A stretch of 64,000 nucleotides of DNA, taken from assembly GCA_038380435.1 (NCBI GenBank), contig JAWZYU010000010.1:39838135-39902134 (forward strand), read 5' to 3'. Below, piece after piece: positions 1 to 10,049 of this stretch. Source of the stretch: Ryuthela nishihirai (taxonomy: Eukaryota; Arthropoda; Arachnida; Araneae; Heptathelidae). Below the pieces are notes generated by a model that was not told the DNA's origin, searched no databases, and saw only the letters and a list, made by a program, of their open reading frames with translations. Within the stretch, counting starts at the first letter, position 1; every line of letters begins with the position of its first letter. The translations under genes were made by a program, and so were the position numbers.

Positions 1-1000
1 ATATTCAGCTGAACCTATATCATTAAATGCAATTTGCTTGACTATTAAGGAACTTTTAACGTAGCAAAGTATCCCACCAGATTTATTGTAATCTCTACAA
101 CAATGGAACATATGATAACCATCTATTTGATACAAATTTAACTCATGTGGTTTGATCCATATTTCAGAAAGTATTAAAATATCCATCTTGCTATTTAAAT
201 ATTCAAGAATTGCTTCCAGCTGTTCAAATTTATTTCTTAAACTTCGGATGTTAAAATGTAGAATTTTTAAACTTGAAAAATTTCCAGAATTAAAGAAAGA
301 CAGTAATTCTTTAATGTCGTTACAGATCACAGAACATGGCATAGATTCAAAAGAACTAAAAGGTGAAATATTTTCACCAGCCATCTTGTTCATTTAAGTT
401 ATTTAGGTCATTGTCATCTCTGATCCGCCAAATTTTGGATCATCACTTTTACGGATGAAAATGTTTCCATTTTTTACCCAAACAAATTTATTATATATTT
501 TTCAATTTAAATTGCTTAGCATTATACAATAAATTTTCAATACTAGGTATTACATGCTCGTTTAAAAATAATTTTAACTATTTAAAATCAGGGTTGATGT
601 CAGTACATTTTAGAGGGAATTTAGATTTTTTGTTGCATTCTAGCCAATTGTCTCTTATTTCTTTTGATTTTTTTTCACGATAATAGGTGAACCTGAATAT
701 CATCATTACTCACCTTTACTTGAATTTTGCTAGCAATTTTCTTCACAATATCCAGAATATTCTCGCCTGGAATTTCTGGAACATCTAAAATTTCTAAGCT
801 CTGGTTTCGCGAATACTGCTGCAGTTCATGCAACTCATTTCTCAGCTCTTTCAGTTCTGCTTCTTGTTTTGCCGTTCGACACTTCAAATTAAGGTTAAGC
901 TCTTTCAGATCCGAAACTTCACAAGAGGCATCACACTGCATGTTGTACCTGTACATTCCCCTACTCAAACGGTTTCATAGATGGCTACCAGACAAGACGG
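1..1000 (-). pseudogene. LINE ORF1 and 5' part of ORF2, left-arm copy
   Basis: On the minus strand, 968-675 encodes a 97-residue piece of a non-LTR retrotransposon ORF1 protein: a charged heptad-like stretch (about residues 20-50), then the typical transition to a QYSRNQSLEI-type motif and a following IASKI segment. Downstream (toward position 1) come a short deletion, the rest of ORF1 with its FP-like C-terminus, and the start of an apurinic-type endonuclease domain. The copy is cut by the window start. The same protein in the right arm is interrupted by a SINE, so this arm keeps the pre-insertion form. Confidence 0.75.
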
Positions 1001-2876
1001 CGCACTGACACATTTCTCAAGAGATGTTATGGAAGCTCTTAGCGCAGTGACTGATTACCCAATAGGAGCATGAGACGTAGCCTACAGCCTCAATATTCAT
1101 GGCTGGGGGATCAAACAGTCCGAACTCAATTTTATTTCGAACATTTTATTAAGTTTAATATTTCAAAATCAATATAATCTCCTATTTACATACACATTTC
1201 GTGTTTTCATTTAGGTTAATTCAAAATGTGATGTGTTTTTTGTTAAATCCACTAAAGTGAACAGATATTTACTTTCGTTTAAAATTAAGTTTTCGTTTAT
1301 TTTTCAGTATGTGCAAATTTATATAATATATTTAAATTTTCTGTTTATGCATTATTTAACTTCTTGTGTACAATTTTCCACATTCGCAAGTTACAATGTT
1401 TTTCTGGAGGATGGTTCCCCCTCCACTTCAAACACACCCACCAACTCCCGACCAGTTGGGGATCTCTCAAATATTTTGCGTCTCGGCCCTCCAGATACCT
1501 TAATGCACCGCTATCTTAATGCAACATTTCCTGACATATGAATTGGCAGGGGTGATCCTATTCTATAGCCAACAAAGAGTCTTGTTTTTTTCTTTTTTTT
1601 CAACACATAGGAGAGAAGAATCCTAAAAGCTATTCATAGCTTTTACATACCTACTCATACAACGACATGCCCTACTAAGACCGAAGTCACTGCTGAGCAC
1701 TGCTTCAGTTAGAGGTAACACAACACACAACGTTTGCCTTGCTGAAACAGTAGCTAGCTCTCTAACCACCATGCCAGTTAAGGCATACATCCCTTGATTT
1801 ATTCTTCTGGAACTTTGCAAAGAATAATGTTTACATGGACAAAATTGGAGACCCGAATCAATTAAAAGCCAGAATAGGAGAAGCAACTGAGCACGTAATA
1901 AGAGATATGCTGCAGCATGTATGACAAGAAGTGGAATACTGATTAGATATAGGCAAGATCACGAATATGTGGTTCAAATGTAGAATTGTGTCTTACACTG
2001 CAGCATTTCTGATCCCAGATTATAACCCAAAATATTGACAAAAATTGGAAAAAAAAATAACTGTCACATTATACTAAAATGCATTTTTAAACTTTTTTCA
2101 ATTTTTTCAAACATTCATCAGTTTTTGCCGAAAACTTTTTAGAAAACGAGGGTCATCGTAGTTAAATGTTTCACTTTCCATATCTCTAAATAACGAGCAA
2201 ATATTGTCGAAAATTAAGATTCAGGTATCTCTTTCTACAGCAGGTTCAACATGTCTTTGAATCAGTGTTTCAACTGGGTTTCCACGAATTTGTTCGATGA
2301 GTTGTTCGAAGAGTTCATTATCAGCAAGTTGTTCGAAGAGAAATAGAACAACTTGTCGACAAACGGCTACGTACTATTGAAAATGATGATTTATATTTCG
2401 TTGAGAGGTTCGTTATTAATGTTACAATAATCATTTCTCAAGCAGACGATAAATCGCCCAGACCTATGACTCGCCCTACCATTTATATTAGCAATTTGAA
2501 ATTTCGGCCGTAAAGTGAGATGAGCAAGAAAGTTATATTGTCAGCAATGATTTTTCATTATGATTCCTACAGGACGATTATTATATCCCCAGGAGCTGGT
2601 AAAACGCAGATTTGTTTTATTTTAAGAAATGAATAAATGTGTTTTTGTGTTTTATCGGTATATATAAAATATTAGTAATAGCATTTTCCCAATCATCTAT
2701 TAATTCGAATTTTCACTGTTAGAAGGCGTTGCAGGCGGGAATTGAAAAACTTCAACAGCACAACCCTAACGATGGAAAAGTGGAGATGCCAAAATTTCAA
2801 ACGAATATTGCAAACGACCTATTTATGCGAGAAATTTGAAATTTTGGTGGTGGGAGTGTGATATTCAACATGTGTA
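1001..2876. repeat. Unidentified segment shared by both arms (left)
   Basis: Mirrors about 7072-9000. It holds two open frames of 87 codons (1886-1623, minus) and 102 codons (1233-1541, plus) that stay open in both arms but match no family I know. They are AT-rich and low in complexity. A diverged third copy of the 1623-1860 part lies at about 13860-14050, so this is probably a repeat rather than a gene. Confidence 0.5.
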
Positions 2877-3092
2877 CAGTCACTCAAAAATCATCCGAAC
2901 ACTATGATTCATTACAGAATTCAGAAAAAAAATATCTGCCAACGATTTTTTAAGAAATTAGTGATCTGGCTACTTTCGTCTCACGTGACACGAAAGTTGC
3001 CAGATCAATAATTTATTTTAAAAAAACTGCCAGATATTTTTTTCCGAAATCTGTAATCAACCATAGTGTTCGGATACTTTTTTGAGCGACTG
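2877..3092. mobile_element. Palindromic MITE (CAGTC-ends), left-arm copy
   Basis: TA-flanked palindrome of about 216 bp whose ends read CAGTCACTC and GAGCGACTG, with an internal CACGTGAC centre. It belongs to the same family as 30912-31197 and 42432-42644 but is more diverged. It has no coding capacity, and its ends resemble those of Tc1-like elements. It is shared with the right arm (6859-7071), so it was present before the inverted duplication. Confidence 0.85.
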
Positions 3093-4272
3093 TACATTGG
3101 AAGCAATGGGTAGAACTCTTATACCCGGGGCGGGGAATTTTTTTGTTTTAAGAGATAAATGCAAATTCTTTTTGTGTTGTACAGGACTACTAAAATAATA
3201 CTCTTTGAATTCTTCTAATCATTCTTTAAGTTCGATTTTCCACGGTTAGAGGGCGCTAAAGGCCGACAATAAAACACTTCATTCTCTTTGAAAACGAGGA
3301 TATCTTATTCGCCAGAAGCCATATGCTATTCTAGTTTTTAATTGGCGAACTTGGGAATCAATTTTCATAAAAGTCAATCAATTTTTGTGAATCACTTTTA
3401 ATAAAAGGGATTCAAAATTTCGCCAAACAAAAAGCAAGAAGAATAACAGCTTCAATGAAATAACATCTTCAAGAAAGGCTTTAATCAAATATATTTTAAT
3501 TGAAATAAAAGAAGTTTCATTACAATTTAAATACTCAAACATAAAAAACCGATTTGGAAAGAAGAGAATCCGATTATAAAGAGAATAAGTGTCTGCGATA
3601 GATTCCTTTCTTTCCTTCAAAAAGCAAACGTTCAAATATAGAACAAATTTGTTTATAAACAATCGATTAATTGATTAAGTTTCTTCTTGCATGTTTATCG
3701 GTCCATATCTCAAAATATGTGTGTCCACAATATTGCAAAACATACGAAGAGATAAATGAATAATCGAATAAAGCCTTTTTGACGCACCTACTAACTTGAA
3801 CGTCGAGTCGATACGGTGATAAACGTATTACGAAACTCTATGCAGCATATCTTTCGTTCAGTTTCCATCGCAAGAAGTAATTTCCGGACTAGCAATTACA
3901 TTTTACCCTGAAAATTCGCTTTCATTTTGCTCTTTGTAAACCTCGTAAGAATATGGCGATCACAAAAGCCAGGTGACTTTATTTTTTTTGAAGCCAAGTT
4001 GTAATGAAAAGCTCTGATGACAAATAATTTAATTAGGACTAAAATTTAATTAACTTCTTTCAGAACTTTCCCCGTGTTGGTTTCACTTCTATCTGAGAAT
4101 TCCTGAAGTTTATGCGGAAAATAAAAAATAGTTTTAATTAAATTTTACCTTTTTCGGTTTGGCGTTAAAATGCGCATATTACAAGAGATATGATCCGAGG
4201 TTGGTTGGTGTACCCCTGAGAGACACGTTTCCTGCTTCATTTTAAAGCTAAAAGGATATGCCACTGCAGGCT
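3093..4272. other. Non-coding arm sequence with old dispersed repeat
   Basis: AT-rich and non-coding. About 3100-3320 has a GAGGGCGCT module that recurs elsewhere in the window in degenerate form. The rest (3320-4272) mirrors 5675-6640 and shows no gene. Confidence 0.45.
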
Positions 4273-4610
4273 GGGTTGGGTTGTTTTACCTCTGAGCGGT
4301 ACCTTTTTGCACACAATGGGCTAAATGGCCAGGTCACAAGGCGCTGAAGGCTCGGAGAAAGTTGGGGGGAGAGGACCCACTGGAACAACTGTTGGGAGAC
4401 AGATGATAGCCTTCCGTCAAGGCCATTCAACGTGTTCTTTAACGTGCACAGATTATGGCTCTCCCATACATGGGGCCACTGCTTAACATTCCATCTGACA
4501 AATGGTGGCCTTTCAAAGCCCAGCGGTATCCATTACTGATCGTGGACAGGGCGGGAATTTTTCGGAGATAAATCTCAACGCTGCCCCAGCTGGGACTCGA
4601 ACCTGGGAGT
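4273..4610 (-). mobile_element. SINE-A copy 1 (5'-truncated)
   Basis: Minus-strand copy of the Met-tRNA-derived SINE that recurs through the window. The TSD CACTGCAGG lies at 4262-4270 and 4611-4619. The copy stops within the T-arm region, so the box A end is missing, as after incomplete reverse transcription. The palindrome breakpoint falls inside it near 4455. Confidence 0.9.
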
Positions 4611-5488
4611 CACTGCAGGATGGTGAAATTAGTGTGATCCTTGTCTTATTCAAAAGCTCCTTGAACATTTTTATTGCTTTACAAAATTTAATCTCAAAGT
4701 TTATGTTTAACTTAAATCTGATTTCAACATTTCAATGTAGATATGCTGATGTTTCTGAGTGTAGGTAGTAGCATTTTTATCAGCTTCATTACTATGCTAA
4801 GCAATAATTCTCTATTTAAACTTAATGTTTCTACTGGGTAAAAAAACTGATTGCTAAAGTGCATAAATTCGGATTGAAATATTTCCTCGTAATCAGCATT
4901 AAGATTAGATCAAAACACTATAAAGATTTCCTTCCAAATTCATCTTTCATAAACCAGTTGCTACTGAATCGGAACTTCTTTTTCACTTTAATGCAACAGC
5001 TTTCCCATCAGTATCCTTTCTTCTAAATTCTGATTAGCTTATAGCATACTTGTCTTCAGCGATGATATTACGTTGCAGGGATGAAAAAACTCAAGACAGA
5101 GCTGGATAAGAGAAACCCTCGGGACAGAGCCTTGTTTGTTGGAGCAAAGGATTGTTTAGCAAGGTTCGTAATGTGCAGAGAGTAACGACTATTACATTGC
5201 TAGCTAAAACTTAATATCCAGTCCAAAATACGGTGATCTTTGTTTCAAATTTAATTCAACAAGTTCCTTCAGTGTTTTCTTTTATTTGAAATCTTATCGG
5301 GGTTTGTTTACCTTTGAAGTCCTGTCCATGTTTCCTTTCATTTCAAAACACACCACTTATTGTAATCAAAGCAATCAACCAATTATTGCAATTACACCAA
5401 TCAAAGCAAAAAATGTTTTCTTTCACTTCAAAACACACGAATGTTTTATTTCACCTTAAAGAGCAAAATTGCCTCCTTTTCACTTCAA
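4611..5488. other. Spacer between the palindrome arms
   Basis: Together with the last 155 bp of SINE copy 1, this is the asymmetric centre of the inverted duplication. It is AT-rich, with an internal repetition of TTTCACTTCAAA-like words at about 5335-5490. No gene or known element was recognised. Confidence 0.6.
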
Positions 5489-5674
5489 ATACCCTGTGCA
5501 CGTTAAAGAACACGTTGGATGGCCTTGACGGAAGGCTATCATCTGTCTCCCAACAGCTGTTCCAGTGGGTCCTCTCCCCCCCAACTTTCTCCGAAGCTTC
5601 AGCGCCCTTGTGACCTGGCCATTTAGCCCATTGTGTGCAAAAAGGTACCGCTCAGAGGTAAAACAACCCAACCC
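5489..5674 (+). mobile_element. SINE-A copy 2 (3' half at the palindrome junction)
   Basis: Inverted partner of copy 1. Only the 3' half is present, beginning at ACCCTGTGCACG. The flank after its tail (CCTGCAGTGG) is the mirror of the TSD of copy 1, so it is the same insertion duplicated, with the duplication boundary inside the element. Confidence 0.9.
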
Positions 5675-6858
5675 AGCCTGCAGTGGCATGTCCTTTTACC
5701 TTTAAAATGAAGCAGGAAACGTGTCTCTCAGGGGTACACCAACCAACCTCGGATCATATCTCTTGCAATGTGCGCATTTTAACGCCAAACCGAAAAAGGT
5801 AAAATTTAATTAAAACTATTTTTTATTTTCCGCATAAACTTCAGGAATTCTCAGATAGAAGTGAAACCAACACGGGGAAAGTTCTGAAAGAAGTTAATTA
5901 AATTTTAGTCGTAATTAAATTATTTGTCATCAGAGATTTTCATTACAACTTGGCTTGAAAAAATATAAAGTCACCTGGCTTTATGTGATCGCCATATTCT
6001 TACGAGGTTTACAAAGAGCAAAATGGAAGCGAATTTTCAGGGTAAAATGTAATTGCTAGTCCGGAAATTACTTCTTGCGATGGGAACTGAACGAAGGATA
6101 TGCTGCATAGAGTTTCGTAATACGTTTATCACAGTATCGACTCGACGTTCAAGTTAGTTGGTGCGCCAAAAAGGCTTTATTCGATTATTCATTTATCTCT
6201 TCGTATGTTTTGCAATATTGTGGACACACATATTATGAGATATGGACTGGTAAACATGAAAGAAGAAGCTTAATCAATTAATCGATTGTTTATAAACAAA
6301 TTTGTTCTATATTTGAACGTTTGCTTTTTGAAGGAAAGAAAGGAATCTATCGCAGACACTTATTCTCTTTATAATAGGATTCTCTTCTTTCCAAATCGGT
6401 TTTTTATGTTTGAGTATTTAAATTTATAATGAAACTTCTTTTATTTCAATTAAAATATATTTGATTAAAGCCTTTCTTGAAGATGTTATTTCATTGAAGC
6501 TGTTATTCTTCTTGCTTTTTAATTGGCGAATTTTTGAATCCCTTTTATTAAAAGTGATTCACAAAAATTGATTGACGTTTGTTAAAATTGATTCACAAGT
6601 TCGCCAATTAAAAACTAGAATAGCATATGGCTTCTGGCGAATATGATATCCTCGTTTTCAAAGAGAATGAAGTGTTTTATTGTCGGCTTTTAGCGCCCTC
6701 TAACCGCGGAAAATCGAACTTAAAGAATGATAAGAAGAATCCAAAGAGTATTATTTTAGTAGTCCTGTACAACACAAAAAGAATTTGGATTTATCTCTTA
6801 AAACAAAAAAATTTCCCCCGCCCCGGGTATAAGAGTTCTAACCATTGCTTCCAATGTA

Positions 6859-7071
6859 CATTCGCTCAAAAAAGTATCCGAACACTATGGTTGATTACAG
6901 AATTCAGAAAAAAATATCTGGCAATTTTTTTTTATCAATTATTGATCTGGCAACCTTCGTGTCACGTGAGACGAAAGTTGCCAGATCACTAATTTCTTAA
7001 AAAATCGTTGCCAGATATTTTTTCTGAATTCTGTAATCAATCATAGTGTTTGGATGTTTTTTGAGTGACTG
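6859..7071. mobile_element. Palindromic MITE (CAGTC-ends), right-arm copy
   Basis: Mirror copy of 2877-3092 with several substitutions, including one in the left terminus (CATTCGCTC). TA dinucleotides flank it. An open frame that crosses it (6627-6992) is an accident of the palindrome. Confidence 0.85.
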
Positions 7072-7084
7072 TACACGTGTTGAA

Positions 7085-7350
7085 TATCACACTCCCACCA
7101 CCAAAATTTCAAATTTCTAGCATAAATAGGTCGTTTACAGTATTCGTTTCAAATTTTGGCATTTTCCACTTTTCCATCGTTAGGGTGGTGCTATTGAAGC
7201 TTTTTCAATTCCCGCCTGCAACGCCTTCTAACAGGGAAAATTCGAATGAATAGATGGTTGGGAAAATGCTGTTACTAATATTTTATTGTTACCTATAAAA
7301 CACAAAAACACATTTATTCATTTCTTAAAATAAAACAAATCTGCGTTTTA
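7085..7350 (+). repeat. Old dispersed repeat, reference copy
   Basis: Contains the modules CACCAAAATTTCAAATTTCTAG, a cgttagggtgg/gagggcgc-like core and a TTCTTAAAATAAAAC end. Similar but degenerate modules in the same order occur at about 16955-17110 with 17640-17880, 20722-20907, 23570-23640 and 18845-18960. It is non-coding and I assign no family. Confidence 0.4.
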
Positions 7351-8999
7351 CCAGCTCCTGGGGATATAATAATCGTCCTGTAGGAATCATAATGAAAAAT
7401 CATTGCTGACAATATAACTTTCTTGCTCATCTCACTTTACGGGCGAAATTTCAAATTGCTAACATAAATAGTAGGGCGAGTCATAGGTCTGGGCGATTTA
7501 TCGTCTGCTTGAGAAATGATTATTGCAACATTAATAACGAACCTCTCAACAAATATAAATCATAATTTTCAATAGTACGTAGCCGTTTGTCGACAAGTTG
7601 TTCTATTTCTCTTCGAACAATTTGCTGATAATGAACTCTTCGAACAACTCATTGAACAAATTCGTGGAAACCCAGTTGAAACACTGATTCAAAGACATGT
7701 TGAACCTGCTGTAAAAAGAGATACCTGAATCTTAATTTTCGACAATATTTGCTCGTTATTTAGAGATATGGAAAGTGAAACATTTAACTACGATGACCCT
7801 CGTTTTCTAAAAAGTTTTCGGCAAAAACTGATGAATGTTTGAAAAAATTAAAAAAAGTTTAAAAATGCATTTTAGTATAATGTGACAGTTATTTTTTTTT
7901 CACTTTTTGTCAATGTTTTGGGTTATAATCTGGGATCAGAAATGCTGCAGTGTAATGCACAATTCTACATTTGAACCACATATTCGTGATCTTGCCTATA
8001 TCTAATCAGTATTCCACTTCTGGTCATACATGCTGCAGCATATCTCTTATTACGTGCTCAGTTGCTTCTCCTATTCTGGCTTTTAATTGATTCGGGTCTC
8101 CAATTTTGTCCATGTAAACATTATTCTTTGCAAAGTTCCAGAAGAATAAATCAAGGGATGTATGCCTTAACTGGCATGGTGGTTAGAGAGCTAGCTACTG
8201 TTTCAGCAAGGCAAACGTTGTGTGTTGTGTTACCTCTAACTGAAGCAATGCTCAGCAGTGACTTCGGTCTTAGTAGGGCATGTCGTTGTATGAGTAGGTA
8301 TGTAAAAGCTATGAATAGCTTTTAGGATTCTTCTCTCCTATGTGTTGAAAAAAAAGAAAAAAACAAGACTCTTTGTTGGCTATAGAATAGGATCACCCCT
8401 GCCAATTCATATGCCAGGAAATGTTGCACTAAGATAGCGGTGCATTAAGGTATCTGGAGGGCCAAGACGCAAAATATTTGAGAGATCCCCAACTGGTCGG
8501 GAGTTGGTGGGTGTGTTTGAAGTGGAGGGGGAACCATCCTCCAGAAAAACATTGTAACTTGCGAATGTGGTAAATACAAAACAAGAGGTTAAATAATGCA
8601 TAAACAGAAAATTTAAATATATTATATAAATTTGCACATACTGAAAAATAAACGAAAACTTAATTTTAAACGAAAGTAAATATCTGTTCACTTTAGTGTA
8701 TTTAACAAAAATCACATCACATTTGGAATTAACCTAAGTGAAAACACGAAATGTTTATGTAAATAGGAGATTATATTGATTGTGAAATATTAAACTTAAT
8801 AAAATGTTCGTAACAAAATTGAGTTCGGACTGTTTTGAGCCCCCAGCCATGAATATTGAGGCTCTAGGCTACGTCTCATGATCCTATTGGGTAATCAGTC
8901 ACTGCGCTAAGAGCTTCCATAACATCTCTTGAGAAATGTGTCAGTGCGCCGTCTTGTCTGGTGGCCACCTATGAAATCGTTTGAGTAGGGGAATGTACA

Positions 9000-10018
9000 G
9001 GTACAACATGCAGTGTGATGCTTCTCGTGAAGTTTCAGACCTGAAAGAGCTTAACCTTGATTTGCAGTGTCGAACTGCAAAGCCAGAGGCAGAACTGAAA
9101 GAGCTGAGATATGATTTACAGTAATTGCAGCAGTATTCGCGAAACAGAACATAGAAATTTTAGATGTTCCAGAAATTCCAGGCGAGAATATTCTGGATTG
9201 GATTGGATTGTTTCACCTCCGAGCAGCACTTTTTTTCACACCATGGGCTAAATGGTCAGGTCACATGGACCCCGAAGGCTCAGAGAACGTTGGGGGAGGG
9301 GACCCACTGGAACAGCTGTTGGGAGACAGATGGTAGCCTCCCGTCAAGGCCATCCAGTGTGTTCTTTAACGTGCACTGGGTATGGCTCTCCCGCACACGG
9401 GGCCACGGCTTAACGTCCCATCCGACGGACGGCGGCCTTTTCAAGCCCATCGGTGTCCCCTACTGACCGTGGGCAGGGCGGGGAAATTTTGCGGAGATAA
9501 ATCTCAACGCTGACCCAGCTGGGACTCGAACCTGGGAACTACAGATTACGAGCCTGGCGCGCTACCGACTGAGCCACCCCCGCCCCCCAGAGAGAATATT
9601 CTGGACATTGTTAAGAAAATTGCTAGCAAAATTCCAGTAAAGTTGAGTAATGATGATGTTCAGGTGGCGCATCGAGTTCCTGCAATTAACAAAGATAAAA
9701 TTAAACCTATTATTGTGAAACTAAAATCAAAAGAAATAAGAGACAATTGGCTAGAATGCAACAAAAAATCTAAATACCCTCTACAAAGTACTGACATCAA
9801 CCCTGATTTTAAATAGTTAAAATTATTTTTAAATGAGCATGAAAAACCTAGTATTGAAAATTTATTGTATAATGCTAAGCAATTTAAATTCAAAAATATA
9901 TATAAATTTATTTGGGTGAAAAATAGAAAATTTTTCATCCGTAAAAGTGAAAGATTCAAAATTTGTCGGATCAGAGATGACAATGACCTAAATATGTTAA
10001 ATGAACAGGATGGCTGCT
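9000..10018 (+). pseudogene. LINE ORF1 relic with FP-like C-terminus, right arm
   Basis: Translates in pieces to a LINE ORF1 protein. 9004-9190 covers the coiled-coil start. After a SINE insertion at 9198-9591, 9606-9815 continues the central nucleic-acid-binding part (VAHRVPAINKDKI, KEIRDNWLE). The C-terminal part (about 9830-10018) has the FLNEH, YKFIWVKNRKFFIRK and IRDDNDL motifs characteristic of ORF1 proteins of Jockey/CR1-type LINEs that resemble the baculovirus FP domain. An in-frame stop near 9817 and the SINE make it non-functional. It would bind element RNA in an intact relative. Confidence 0.75.
9198..9591 (-). mobile_element. SINE-A copy 3, full length, right arm only
   Basis: Full-length minus-strand SINE with a 14-bp perfect TSD (GAGAATATTCTGGA) at 9184-9197 and 9592-9605. 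The left arm has a single uninterrupted copy of the site at 751-764. The tail is GGATT-type pentamers instead of the usual GGGTT. Confidence 0.96.
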
Positions 10019-10049
10019 GAAAATATTTCACCTTTCAGTTCTTTTGAAC

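Larger units (their letters stand above)
1..4455 (+). repeat. Left arm of large inverted duplication
   Basis: Reads as the reverse complement of 5489-10400, with position 1 pairing with about 10400. By eye the two arms differ by a few percent substitutions plus indels. The larger ones are a SINE present only in the right arm (empty site here at 751-764) and a deletion of about 38 bp near 690 within the LINE ORF1. The arm includes, in order, LINE ORF2/ORF1 sequence on the minus strand, an unidentified segment (about 1000-2870), a palindromic MITE, old dispersed repeat and part of a SINE. It continues beyond the window start. Confidence 0.93.

Noticed and set aside
4273..5674. Two independent SINE insertions facing each other
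   Set aside because: The flanks beyond both tails are mirror images for kilobases, so it is one insertion that was duplicated.
6627..6992. 121-codon open frame in the right arm
   Set aside because: It runs through old repeat and a palindromic MITE, has no match in the left arm's mirror frame and shows low-complexity composition.
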